Positions 49,633 through 58,100 of a DNA stretch of 64,000 nucleotides are shown here, in pieces. How positions within the stretch are numbered: the first letter of the stretch is position 1; every line of letters starts with the position of its first letter. The translations under genes and the position numbers were made by a program. Origin of the DNA: Bacteroidales bacterium (GTDB lineage: Bacteria; Bacteroidota; Bacteroidia; Bacteroidales; UBA932). Location of the stretch: positions 1 through 64,000 of the forward strand of contig JAFZQO010000004.1 of the NCBI GenBank assembly GCA_017620335.1, in the 5' to 3' direction. A model generated the notes under the pieces. It had not been told where the DNA came from and did no database searches. It saw only the letters and a program-made list of their open reading frames with translations.

Positions 49633-52422
49633 TTACAATCCTAATTCGGCTTTCATCGAACGGAGCAGGTCGAATGCCTGCATCGGCGTCATGTTGTCAA
49701 GGTCGGCGGCGTTCAGCTTGTCCCTGATGGCGCTCAGCGTCGGATCGTCCAGCTGGAACAGCGACAGCTGGAACCCCGCCTCCGGCTCTTCCATGGTCTT
49801 GGTCGAAGCCTCAGCTGAGGGATAGGGGGTGGGCTCGCGACGGATAATTTCCGGCAAAGGAGCGGAGGCGGGGGAAGAGGACGAGCGACCTTTTACCCGG
49901 GTAGGGTCGGTATGTCCCGAAAGGGACCTGAGCCGATGGGAGCCGTCCTCCTCCCCCGCCGAAGCGGAAGCTTTTGCGGAAAGATAGACGCGGGGGGTGG
50001 AGCCGCCCTCGAGCTGCGCGAGGGTGCGCTCGGCGGAGTCGAGCACCTCGCGCGGCATGCCGGCGAGCCGCGCCACGTGGATACCGAAGCTATGCGCCAC
50101 GCCACCCTCCTTAAGCTTGCGCAGGAAGATCACCTGCTTGCCCACTTCCTTGACGGCTATATGGAAGTTCTTCACCCTCGGGTAAAGTCCTTCCAGGTCG
50201 TTGAGCTCGTGATAATGCGTCGCGAAGAGCGTCTTCGCCCTCTTGCCATGCTCGTGGAGGTACTCCACAAGGGCGCGGGCTATGGACATGCCGTCGTAGG
50301 TCGAAGTGCCGCGGCCGATCTCGTCCAGCAGCACCAGCGAACGCTCCGACAGGTTGTGCATGATCATCGATGTCTCCAGCATCTCCACCATGAAGGTCGA
50401 CTCTCCCCGGGAGATATTGTCGGATGCGCCGACGCGGGTGAATATCTTGTCGAAATACCCTATCGTCGCACTGTCCGCCGGAACCCAGCTGCCTATCTGC
50501 GCCAAAAGCACGATGAGTGCGGTCTGGCGCAGCAAGGCGGACTTACCGGCCATGTTGGGGCCGGTCAGGATGATGATCTGCTGCTGGTCCGCATCCAGGT
50601 ATACGTCGTTGGGAACGTATTCCTCGCCCGGGCCCATCATCTTCTCGATGACGGGATGGCGTCCGGCGCGGATGTCCAGCGCGAGGCCGTCGTTCATGAC
50701 CGGACGGCAGTAGCGGCTGTCCGCGGCAAGCTCGGCAAAGCCGGCCAGGACATCCAGCCGCGAAAGTATCTGGCAGTTGGCCTGGATATCGCGGATATAG
50801 CCCTGAATCTCGGCCACAAGACTGGTATATATCTGGCTTTCAAGCTCATATATGCGTCCTTCCGCCGAGAGGATCTTCTCCTCATATTCCTTCAGCTCCT
50901 CGGTGATGTAACGCTCGGCATTGACCAGGGTCTGCTTGCGAATCCAATCTTCCGGGACACTGTCCTTGAAGGAATTGCGGACCTCGATGTAGTAGCCGAA
51001 GACGTTGTTATAGCCTATCTTGAGGGAACTGATGCCGGTACGCTCTATCTCGCGCTGCTGCATCTGGAGGAGATAGTCCTTGCCGCCGCGGGAGATGTTG
51101 CGGAGTTCGTCGAGCTCGTCGCTGACGCCGGAGGCGATGATGTCGCCCTTGCCGAGCTGGGCGGCGGGGTTGACGGCCATCGTGCGACGGATGTCGCCGA
51201 GCAGGCCGCCGCAGCCGCGCAGCTCCCCGACCATACGGTCGAGTTCGGCCACGCCTTTGCCACGGCACAGCGCCGCGACCGGGTCCGTCTGTTCCAGCGA
51301 GCGGCCGAGCTGCATCACCTCGCGCGGCAGGATCTTCCCGGTCGCGGCGCGAGAAAGGATGCGCTCCAGGTCGCCGACGTTCGACAGCAGTTCCTGCAGT
51401 TCGCGCAGGTCACCGTCCTCCTTCACGAAATGCTCCACCACGTCGTAGCGCGCGTTCAGCTCGTCCAGGTCCAGGACCGGCATCGAGAGCCACTGGCGGA
51501 GCAGGCGGGCGCCCATGGGGGAACTGCAGCGGTCGATGACATCGACCAGCGCGGTCCCCTCCGCGCCCGCCGCCGACCCGAATATTTCCAGGTTGCGGAA
51601 GGTGAACTTGTCCATCCACACGAACTTCGACCCGTCTATGCGGGAGATTGAGCAGATGTTGCCAAGGCCGGAGTGGTGCGTCTGCTCGAGATACACGAGC
51701 AGCGCGCCGGCGGCGCAGACGCCCAGAGGGCATGCGCCGACGGCAAACCCCTTCAGAGACTTGACTCCCAGTTGCTTGCGTAGCTTCTCCTCGGAAGCGT
51801 CCTGCACGAAAGCCCATTCGTCAAGCGTCGTAATATACGCCGAAGCGCCGAACTTCTCCTTTACCGGCTTCTCGTAACCGCGTGGGACGACGAGCTCCTT
51901 CGGAGCGAAGGAGGCCAGAAGCGTGCCTATATAGTCGGCCGCGCCCTGGGCCACCTTGAACGTGCCCGTGGACACGTCCAGGAAGGCCGCGCCGCAGCTC
52001 TCCCCATGGAAATAGAGGCCTGCCAGGAAGTTGTTCTCCTTCTGGACCAGCATCTGCTCTCCAAAGGCGACTCCAGGGGTGACGATTTCCGTCACTCCCC
52101 TCTTGACGATGTTCTTGGCGAATTTCGGGTCCTCGAGCTGGTCGCAGATGGCTACCTTGTAGCCGGCCCTGATCAGTTTCGGAAGGTAGGCGTCGATGGC
52201 GTGGTAAGGCACTCCGGCCATGGGGATGGCCTCGGCCATCGCGCTCGACCTCTTGGTCAGCACGATGCCGAGGACCTTGCTGGCAATCGCCGCATCCTCG
52301 CCGTACGTCTCGTAGAAATCCCCGCAACGGAACAGCAGTATCGCTTCGGGGCACTGGGCCTTGAAGCTGAAGAACTGCTTCATCATCGGGGTCATCGAAT
52401 CCTTTTCCTTCGTCTTCGCCAT
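49633..52422 (-). CDS. mutS: DNA mismatch repair protein MutS
   Basis: This is about 930 residues. The mismatch-reading motif is LLFRCGDFYETYGEDA (Phe and Glu of the FxE element), followed by the connector, lever and clamp domains. The ATPase has Walker A GPNMAGKSALLRQTALIVLLAQIGSWVPA, the DNIS loop, Walker B SLVLLDEIGRGTSTYDG and the ATHYHEL switch. A low-complexity linker (about 830-885) precedes a C-terminal helical tetramerisation part (about 890-930). The start is taken at ATG 52422 (MAKTKEKDSMTPMMKQF); in-frame starts exist upstream, one of them inside a hairpin. It leads the operon with yfhO and rsmA. Confidence 0.96.
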   Translation of the reverse strand: MAKTKEKDSMTPMMKQFFSFKAQCPEAILLFRCGDFYETYGEDAAIASKVLGIVLTKRSSAMAEAIPMAGVPYHAIDAYLPKLIRAGYKVAICDQLEDPKFAKNIVKRGVTEIVTPGVAFGEQMLVQKENNFLAGLYFHGESCGAAFLDVSTGTFKVAQGAADYIGTLLASFAPKELVVPRGYEKPVKEKFGASAYITTLDEWAFVQDASEEKLRKQLGVKSLKGFAVGACPLGVCAAGALLVYLEQTHHSGLGNICSISRIDGSKFVWMDKFTFRNLEIFGSAAGAEGTALVDVIDRCSSPMGARLLRQWLSMPVLDLDELNARYDVVEHFVKEDGDLRELQELLSNVGDLERILSRAATGKILPREVMQLGRSLEQTDPVAALCRGKGVAELDRMVGELRGCGGLLGDIRRTMAVNPAAQLGKGDIIASGVSDELDELRNISRGGKDYLLQMQQREIERTGISSLKIGYNNVFGYYIEVRNSFKDSVPEDWIRKQTLVNAERYITEELKEYEEKILSAEGRIYELESQIYTSLVAEIQGYIRDIQANCQILSRLDVLAGFAELAADSRYCRPVMNDGLALDIRAGRHPVIEKMMGPGEEYVPNDVYLDADQQQIIILTGPNMAGKSALLRQTALIVLLAQIGSWVPADSATIGYFDKIFTRVGASDNISRGESTFMVEMLETSMIMHNLSERSLVLLDEIGRGTSTYDGMSIARALVEYLHEHGKRAKTLFATHYHELNDLEGLYPRVKNFHIAVKEVGKQVIFLRKLKEGGVAHSFGIHVARLAGMPREVLDSAERTLAQLEGGSTPRVYLSAKASASAGEEDGSHRLRSLSGHTDPTRVKGRSSSSPASAPLPEIIRREPTPYPSAEASTKTMEEPEAGFQLSLFQLDDPTLSAIRDKLNAADLDNMTPMQAFDLLRSMKAELGL

Positions 52423-52469
52423 CTTTGTTTTCTGTCTCAGAACCTTTTCTGTACGTTTCCCTGTCATAC

Positions 52470-52503
52470 TTTCCTGACAGGTATGCGTTATCATACAAAG
52501 TTA
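52470..52503 (-). promoter_or_regulatory. mutS -7 box and leader hairpin
   Basis: TAACTTTG (52496-52503, minus strand) is a perfect -7 box about 75 bp before ATG 52422. In the leader, CCTGTCA and TGACAGG form a 7-bp hairpin at about 52460-52481, and it contains an in-frame ATG that would otherwise give a longer MutS. Confidence 0.45.
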
Positions 52504-52583
52504 ATCATTATTCTCGAATATGCGAATACGCTCCGGCGGACATGCATGTCCTCCGGTATACGGATAATCGATGGCACGGAAGG

Positions 52584-53168
52584 TCAGAAGGCCCAGCCGA
52601 AGGCCAGGTAGGGCCAAAAACTGGCGTCGCGGGTGCGGAAATTGAAGGACGGCAGGGCGCCGGCGCGGAAAAAGAAGCCCCTGGCGGTGACCAGACGGTA
52701 ACCGGCGCTCAGATAAGGGGCGGCGCCGAACCGCAACTCCGGCTTTACCCCGTCCCGGGAGGTATAGAGGTCTGCGGCCAGGAATCCGCCGGCCCCAATC
52801 TCGAACTTCGAGCTGCCCTTGCCAAGCAAATAATTGATTTCCAAAGGTATGGCTGCCCTGAAACACTGGTCATAGACATGGTATATATCTATATGTACTG
52901 ACTCGTCGGTCTTTTCCAGGATCCGCGAGTCCGAAAAATCGTATGCAAGACCCGTGGAGGAGTAGCGGTAGCCGGAACCGAGGCCGATGCGCCAGCCAAG
53001 GCCGGAGGAGGCGTCCCGGTTGAAGCGGGCATCATAGTTGACGCCCAGGCCGTTGGAAGCTCCGAGCAACTCGAAATAGACGCTGCGGCTGTTCTGCCCG
53101 TAAGAAGGGGAAGAAGCAATAATGCCGGCAAAAAGTACCGTGAGTATCAAAAGGCGTTTCCTGTTCAT
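52584..53168 (-). CDS. Outer-membrane beta-barrel protein (porin-like)
   Basis: This is 194 residues with a signal peptide (MNRKRLLILTVLFAGIIASSPSYGQ). The mature protein has about eight amphipathic strands (VYFELLGASNGLGVNYDARF, LGWRIGLGSGYRYSST, FRAAIPLEINYLLG, FEIGAGGFLAADLYTS, PYLSAGYRLVTARGFFFRAGALPSF) and ends in WPYLAFGWAF, with the terminal Phe of outer-membrane barrels. Function unknown. The start is the second Met of the frame; the first would add six residues before the signal peptide. No exact -7 box is seen upstream (TAACTTTA at 53228-53235 is the nearest). Confidence 0.8.
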   Translation of the reverse strand: MNRKRLLILTVLFAGIIASSPSYGQNSRSVYFELLGASNGLGVNYDARFNRDASSGLGWRIGLGSGYRYSSTGLAYDFSDSRILEKTDESVHIDIYHVYDQCFRAAIPLEINYLLGKGSSKFEIGAGGFLAADLYTSRDGVKPELRFGAAPYLSAGYRLVTARGFFFRAGALPSFNFRTRDASFWPYLAFGWAF

Positions 53169-53512
53169 TGTCAAAGGTCTTATCAAAGGGAGGCCTTACC
53201 GTGGCCGCCCATATCGTTTAATTCCATGTAAAGTTACCAATTATTACCTAATTCGTCGTCACCTTTCTGGGAAATGGAGTCCCCTTTTCCTAAGGGGCCT
53301 AGCGCAACGACACCATTCCTTGGCCGTTTTGCGCTCCCGACCCTGGGTTCATGGGTGGGGGTCTGGAGCAGGAAACACCCGCTGAGGCCTGTCTCTGCTC
53401 CAGGCCCCTCGGAAAACCCGACATCCTTCTACCTCAGGTCGAAGGATATAGGGGTGTGGGAGACAAAGTGCTGTTTGAAAGGGCGGGGAAAAAGCTTATA
53501 TTTGTGACGGAT
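53169..53512. repeat. Divergent gap with four different hairpins (elements F)
   Basis: In order: CCCCTT/AAGGGG (53281-53297); AGCGCAA/TTGCGCT (53301-53335) around CCTTGGCCGTTT; CTGGAGCAG/CTGCTCCAG (53363-53403) with a 23-nt loop; and ATCCTTC...GAAGGAT (53423-53447), the same arm as element A at 15127-15205. The GT4 promoter follows. The gap shows no real gene; an open frame runs through it in phase with GT4 but has no family similarity. Confidence 0.65.
53474..53504 (+). promoter_or_regulatory. Promoter of the GT4 gene
   Basis: TTTG (53474-53477), a 19-bp spacer and TATATTTG (53497-53504) form a full consensus promoter. Transcription should start at about 53511, close to ATG 53513, so the mRNA is nearly leaderless and the upstream ATG in frame is excluded. 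Confidence 0.75.
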
Positions 53513-54886
53513 ATGAAAAGGGTTCTCATCATCAGTTATTACTGGCCGCCGGCCGGAGGGTCGGGGGTCCAGCGCTGGGTCAAATTCGCCAAGTACCTGC
53601 CGGCAGAGGGCTGGCAACCGGTGATCTATACCCCGGAGAACCCCGAACTGTCCTCCGTGGACGAAACCCTGCTCAAAGACATCCCCGCCGAGGCGGAAAT
53701 CATCCGGCGGCCGATTACCGAGCCTTACGGCATCTACCGCCGCCTGATGGGCTCCAAGGCCTCGACGGACATGCAGACGCTTATCGGAGCGGGGGCGCGG
53801 GCCGCAGGCGGCGGCGAAACCGCGCCGGGCGGCACCGCTCGCGCCACGGGCGGAGAGGTCAACCCCATTTCCGGAGGCAGCAAGAACTGGAAGCAGAACC
53901 TGTCCCTGTGGATCCGCGGCAACCTCTTCATCCCGGATCCCCGCGTCTGGTGGCTCGGACCTTCCGTCCGTTTCCTGAAAAAATACCTGCGCGAGCATCC
54001 CGTGGACGTCATCGTCACCACGGGACCGCCGCAGTCCATGCACCTGATAGGGCGCAGGCTGCACCGGGCCACCGGCATCCCGTGGGTGGCCGATTTCCGC
54101 GATCCCTGGACCAAAATGTTCTATTACAAGCATCTGCATCTGGGCAAAGCCGCGGACCGCAAGCATCATAACCTGGAAAAGGCGGTGCTGGATGAGGCGT
54201 CGGCGGTCATCTCCGTCACCCCGCTGGTACAGCGGGAGTTCCAGGAGATGACGCGTACGCCCGTCGTCCTCATCACCAACGGCTTCGACGAGGACGACTA
54301 TCCCGTCGCATCCCTGGAGAAGAACCCGGCGGAGTTCCGCGTGACGCATACGGGCCTGTTCGCCGAGGACGGCAATCCGCTGGCACTTTGGGATGCCCTT
54401 GCGGCGAAGTGCGCAGAAGACGAGGCGTTTCGCAACGCTCTGCGGATCCGCCTGATCGGCAAGGTCGATGAGGCCATCGTCTCCGCCATCGAGGCACGCG
54501 GCCTTGGCCCCTGCCTCGACAACCTCGGCTACCGGCCGCATGACGTGGCCGTCGCCGAGCAGCGCGCAGCCTCCCTTCTCATACTTCCCCTGCGTCAGGA
54601 GCCCGAGTACCGCAACGTACTTCCGGGCAAGATTTTCGAGTACCTGGCGGCGCGGCGCCCGGTGCTGGGCATAGGCCAGGAAGACGGCGCCGCCGCGCAG
54701 GTCCTGGCCGACACCGGCGCCGGCGTCATGTGCGACTGGGACCAGTCGGCGGCCATCCGCTCCGCGGTGGACCGCGCCTGGTCCGCGCACCTCGCCGGCT
54801 CCGCCTTCAGTTCCTCCGGCATCGACCGCTACACCCGCCGTCACCTCACCCGCCTCCTCGCCACCCTCCTCAACCAGCTCTCCTGA
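53513..54886 (+). CDS. GT4-type glycosyltransferase
   Basis: This is 457 residues, GT-B fold. The N-terminal domain starts MKRVLIISYYWPPAGGSGVQRW with the glycine-rich loop and KFAKYLPAEGWQPVIYTPENPE. In the middle are DVIVTTGPPQSMHLIGRRL and WVADFRDPWTKMFYYKHL, frequent in this branch. The C-terminal domain has RVTHTGLFAEDGNPLAL, IRLIGKVDEA, NLGYRPHDVAVAEQRAASLLILPL and GKIFEYLAARRPVLGIG (the nucleotide-sugar site, with Glu in KIFEYLA). A Gly/Ala-rich insert (about 95-120) lies in the first domain. It probably adds a sugar to a surface polysaccharide or glycan; acceptor unknown. Single-gene unit. Confidence 0.9.
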   Translation: MKRVLIISYYWPPAGGSGVQRWVKFAKYLPAEGWQPVIYTPENPELSSVDETLLKDIPAEAEIIRRPITEPYGIYRRLMGSKASTDMQTLIGAGARAAGGGETAPGGTARATGGEVNPISGGSKNWKQNLSLWIRGNLFIPDPRVWWLGPSVRFLKKYLREHPVDVIVTTGPPQSMHLIGRRLHRATGIPWVADFRDPWTKMFYYKHLHLGKAADRKHHNLEKAVLDEASAVISVTPLVQREFQEMTRTPVVLITNGFDEDDYPVASLEKNPAEFRVTHTGLFAEDGNPLALWDALAAKCAEDEAFRNALRIRLIGKVDEAIVSAIEARGLGPCLDNLGYRPHDVAVAEQRAASLLILPLRQEPEYRNVLPGKIFEYLAARRPVLGIGQEDGAAAQVLADTGAGVMCDWDQSAAIRSAVDRAWSAHLAGSAFSSSGIDRYTRRHLTRLLATLLNQLS

Positions 54887-54983
54887 CCCGCACGTCAGCC
54901 CAAAAACGCCCTGACCTGCGGGTAAATGCCCGCACGTCGGCCCGAAAAAGAGATAACCTGCGGGAAAATGCCCGCAGGTTATC
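54887..54983. repeat. Two-armed palindromic element E, 42-bp tandem repeat
   Basis: Two copies of a 42-bp unit (54887-54928, 54929-54970) each run CCCGCACGTC-R-GCCC-R-AAAAA...CCTGCGGG-W-AAATG. Then comes CCCGCAGGTTATC, which pairs with GATAACCTGCGGG (54952-54964) in a perfect 13-bp stem. A smaller TGCGGG/CCCGCA stem is at 54917-54934. The repeat starts directly after the GT4 stop. On the minus strand the long stem is followed by TCTCTTTTTC, so it may also terminate the carboxylesterase transcript. Confidence 0.75.
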
Positions 54984-55006
54984 AAGGGAAGGGGCGGCCG
55001 CAGGGA

Positions 55007-56632
55007 CTACTGGGCCATGAGGGTCTCGAGAAGGGTGCGGGGCTCGCGGTCGGGGTCGTTCTGGACCTCGCAGACGTCGTTGAGCACCATCACCTCACCA
55101 TTCTCGGCGGTGTATTTGGGCCAGGCCGGGAGGGACTTGCAGTTCGGATTGCCGGTGCGCATGAACGCGAGCAGCGCGTCGGACATCTTGTCCGACAGCG
55201 CGCGCGGCCTCGCACCGCCTCCCGTATGGGTAATCATCAAGTCGGTATTGTGCAGCCAGAAGCAGATGTCCAGGCAGTGGAAAGCCCTCATGCGGCCGTC
55301 GAAGAGAGGCGGCTGCCAGCCGAACCATGCCATGTAAACCGGCGAGGTCTGCTGGAGCTTGGTGTTGGCGGCGCGCACGACGTTGGTACGGATACCGGTC
55401 ATGAGGGCCCAGAGCTCGATCGGGCGGAGGTCCGGGAAGGTTTTGGCGTAAGCCTCGACGATCTGGCGGGTATTGGCACCGTAGCGTGAAGACAGCTTCT
55501 CCACGACGCCGTCCATCGTGATGTCCTCAAGCGAGGCGTCGGTGCGGTCGGGATTCTGCTCCTGGAACACGGTGCAGTAAAGCATCGGGATATCCGGTAC
55601 TGAAGGGTCGTCGGCGGCAAAGAAATCGAAGGGAATGTCGACACCGTCAGACACCGGCCTGAAGCCGCCGCTGATTCCGGTCTCGGCGGCCATCTTGCGC
55701 GAAGCGCGGTTGGCCAGCGCGTAATAATCCTCCCAAGGCATATCCTGTAGCTTGTCGATCTGCGCGGGCTTCAGGCCGGCCTCCTTGAGGATGTATTCGC
55801 CGAGCTTCTCGGCCGCAGCCTTGTCGCCGCCGCGGATGGAATTGCCCGATAGGGCTACCCCCTTGTGTACCAATCCCTTGGCTGCCGGCATGGCGGCCAC
55901 GGTGCTGACCTTGGAGCCGCCGCCGGACTGGCCGATAACGGTCACGTTGCCGGGGTCGCCGCCGAAGTTGGCGATATTGTCATGCACCCACTGCAGGGCG
56001 GCTATGATGTCGAGCATGCCGACATTGCCGGAGTGGACATATTTCTCCCCGCCGACACCGGCGAAATCGGAGAAGCCGAACACGTTGAGGCGGTGGTTGA
56101 GCGAGCAGAACACGACGTCTCCGTACTTGGAGAGGTTCTCACCGCAGTAGCCGTCCTGCTCTATGCCGTTGCCGCTGGAGAAGCCGCCGCCGTGCAGCCA
56201 GACGATGACGGGACGCTTGGCGGCGTCAAGCCCGGGCGTCCAGACGTTCAGGCGGAGGCAGTCCTCGCTGTAGTCGTCATAGTTCCAGTTGTCCACGAGG
56301 AAGCCTGCGGACTCGGGCGCGCGCGAATAGCCGAGCACCTGAGGGGCGGACGCGCCGTAGTTGTACGCGTTGCGGATACCCTCCCACGGCTCCGGCTTCT
56401 GAGGAGGCATGAAGCGGTTCTTGCCGCTGGTCGGAGCGCCGTAGGGAATGCCCTTGAACTGGTAAATGTCATTCAGGATGTAGCCGCGTACCTTGCCGTA
56501 CTGTGTCTGTGCCACGGCGATGTCGTCGCCGATGAACAGCTTCTGGCCGTCGTCGGCCTTCTCTCCCTTGGGAGAGCCGCAGGAGACCGCCGCCAGGAGG
56601 GCGACAGCCGCCAGGATGAGAATCTTTTTCAT
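55007..56632 (-). CDS. Type B carboxylesterase lipoprotein
   Basis: This is 541 residues with a lipoprotein signal (MKKILILAAVALLAAVSC). The alpha/beta-hydrolase fold is of the carboxylesterase type B family: YQFKGIPYGAP, SEDCLRLNVWTPG, VIVWLHGGGFSSGNG (oxyanion hole), the nucleophile Ser in VTVIGQSGGGSKVS, and the likely catalytic His in MRAFHCLDICFWLHNTD. The family includes para-nitrobenzyl and acyl-ester hydrolases; in this setting it may cut ester side groups on glycans or phenolic esters (inference). The length and domain order are normal. It is monocistronic, with a promoter shared divergently with the TolB-like gene. Confidence 0.93.
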   Translation of the reverse strand: MKKILILAAVALLAAVSCGSPKGEKADDGQKLFIGDDIAVAQTQYGKVRGYILNDIYQFKGIPYGAPTSGKNRFMPPQKPEPWEGIRNAYNYGASAPQVLGYSRAPESAGFLVDNWNYDDYSEDCLRLNVWTPGLDAAKRPVIVWLHGGGFSSGNGIEQDGYCGENLSKYGDVVFCSLNHRLNVFGFSDFAGVGGEKYVHSGNVGMLDIIAALQWVHDNIANFGGDPGNVTVIGQSGGGSKVSTVAAMPAAKGLVHKGVALSGNSIRGGDKAAAEKLGEYILKEAGLKPAQIDKLQDMPWEDYYALANRASRKMAAETGISGGFRPVSDGVDIPFDFFAADDPSVPDIPMLYCTVFQEQNPDRTDASLEDITMDGVVEKLSSRYGANTRQIVEAYAKTFPDLRPIELWALMTGIRTNVVRAANTKLQQTSPVYMAWFGWQPPLFDGRMRAFHCLDICFWLHNTDLMITHTGGGARPRALSDKMSDALLAFMRTGNPNCKSLPAWPKYTAENGEVMVLNDVCEVQNDPDREPRTLLETLMAQ

Positions 56633-56676
56633 AATGTGGACGTTATTGGTTATTGATGAATCTCCGTCAATTCACT

Positions 56677-56708
56677 CAAATATAATCATTTCGCCGTGCA
56701 AACGCAAA
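56677..56708 (-). promoter_or_regulatory. Promoter of the carboxylesterase gene
   Basis: A -33 TTTG (56705-56708) and a perfect -7 TATATTTG (56677-56684) are spaced by 20 bp, 44 bp upstream of ATG 56632. Confidence 0.65.
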
Positions 56709-56723
56709 AAAAGCCGAAAATCA

Positions 56724-56754
56724 TTGGATTGTTGGCGGGACTTGCGTATTTTTA
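56724..56754 (+). promoter_or_regulatory. Promoter of the TolB-like/DUF6057-like pair
   Basis: A -33 TTG (56724-56726), a 20-bp spacer and the -7 TATTTTTA (56747-56754, one mismatch) end 5 bp before ATG 56760. Confidence 0.45.
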
Positions 56755-56759
56755 CTACT

Positions 56760-58100
56760 ATGAATCCTATTATCAGAAACATAACGGCCGCGTGCACGCT
56801 GGCGCTGCTGGCGTCCTGCGGCCGCCCGTCCGCCTTCGTGGAAAGCGGGGAATATCCCCCCGTCTGGCCGGACTGCGTCGGCGTGACGGTCCCGGCGGAC
56901 ATGGCGCCGCTCACCTTCCGCATGGCCGACGGCAGGACGTTCAAGGAGACGCGCGAGATGCGCGACGGAGCGGAATGGGTCACGGTCAAGGCCTGGAACA
57001 AGGGGGACAAACAGGGTGTCGTGTACAAGCCCTTCCCCATCTACAGGTCCGAAGACCCCATCGACCCCTACATCGTCTACCGCCTCATCGATCCCGGCTA
57101 CCAGAGCTGGCACTCCATCACCATCACCCAGCGGGAGCTCTCCTCCTACAAGGAGACGCACCTCGTATCCTCCGAAGCCGATACCAAGGGCTGCATGAAC
57201 TGCCACACCTTCTACAACGGCGACCCGGAGCACATGGTGATGCACGCCAGGGGCAGGGGCGGCGGCACCGTGTTCATTGACGGAGACGAGGTTAAACTCC
57301 TGAACATAGCAACGATAGGTCCCAAACTGCAGGGAGTCTATCCCGCCTGGCACCCCGGAGGACGTTACATAGCCTTCTCCTCCAACTCCACCCACCAGAG
57401 CTTCACCATCAACGACAGGCAGCCCATCGAGGTCTATGACACCCGTTCGGACATCATCCTGATGGACCTCCAGACCGACTCCGTGACCACCTATCCCGCC
57501 ATGACGGGACCGGAATACCTCGAAACCTTCCCGGCATGGTCCGAGGACGGAAAAACTCTGTACTACTGCTCTGCCGACTTCGTGGAAGAGATAGTCAACA
57601 ACCGCGGCCAGGTACATTACCGCCTCATGGCCATAGATTTCGAGGACGGGCAGTTCGTCGGGGAACCGCGGCTGCTCTGGGAGGACCCGGACGGGTCCGT
57701 GTCCCTCCCCCGCTGCCGCGACGGCCGCATCCTCTTCACCCATTCCGCCTTCGGAACCTTCCCCATCTGGCACGAGGAAGCCGACCTCTGGATGTATGAC
57801 CCGCAGACCGGCGAAGCCACCCCGGTGGAAGAACTCAACAGCGACGGCACCGAGAGCTACCACTCCTGGTCCTCCAACGGGAAGTGGGTCGTGTTCAGCA
57901 GCCGGCGTGACGACGGGCGCTTCACCCGCCTTTACCTGGCACATTATGCCGGAGACGGCCGTTTCGACAAGCCCTTCATGCTCCCGCAGAAGGACCCGTC
58001 ACACAACGACCTGAGGCTGAAATCATACAATGTCCCTGAATTCCTCCGCACCGAATCGCCGGTCCGGCAGAAGGACATCGCAAAGCTTTTCGCGAAATGA
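56760..58100 (+). CDS. TolB/PD40-like lipoprotein with a CxxCH motif
   Basis: This is 446 residues with a lipoprotein signal (MNPIIRNITAACTLALLASC, Cys20). An N-terminal part carries a single haem-c type motif CMNCH (145-149) in DTKGCMNCHTFYNGDPEH. A beta-propeller follows with PD40 blades: VYPAWHPGGRYIAFSSNSTH, ETFPAWSEDGKTLYYCSAD, SLPRCRDGRILFTHSAFG and ESYHSWSSNGKWVVFSSRRDDGR. If the motif binds haem, this would be a periplasmic redox protein; it could also be a remnant. The start is the first Met with a lipoprotein signal; the frame runs further upstream. The stop overlaps the next ATG (ATGA), so the two proteins are probably partners. Confidence 0.88.
   Translation: MNPIIRNITAACTLALLASCGRPSAFVESGEYPPVWPDCVGVTVPADMAPLTFRMADGRTFKETREMRDGAEWVTVKAWNKGDKQGVVYKPFPIYRSEDPIDPYIVYRLIDPGYQSWHSITITQRELSSYKETHLVSSEADTKGCMNCHTFYNGDPEHMVMHARGRGGGTVFIDGDEVKLLNIATIGPKLQGVYPAWHPGGRYIAFSSNSTHQSFTINDRQPIEVYDTRSDIILMDLQTDSVTTYPAMTGPEYLETFPAWSEDGKTLYYCSADFVEEIVNNRGQVHYRLMAIDFEDGQFVGEPRLLWEDPDGSVSLPRCRDGRILFTHSAFGTFPIWHEEADLWMYDPQTGEATPVEELNSDGTESYHSWSSNGKWVVFSSRRDDGRFTRLYLAHYAGDGRFDKPFMLPQKDPSHNDLRLKSYNVPEFLRTESPVRQKDIAKLFAK

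Noticed and set aside
53351..53512. The 54-codon upstream extension of the GT4 frame
   Set aside because: It runs through palindromic repeats, and the consensus promoter at 53474-53504 lies inside it.
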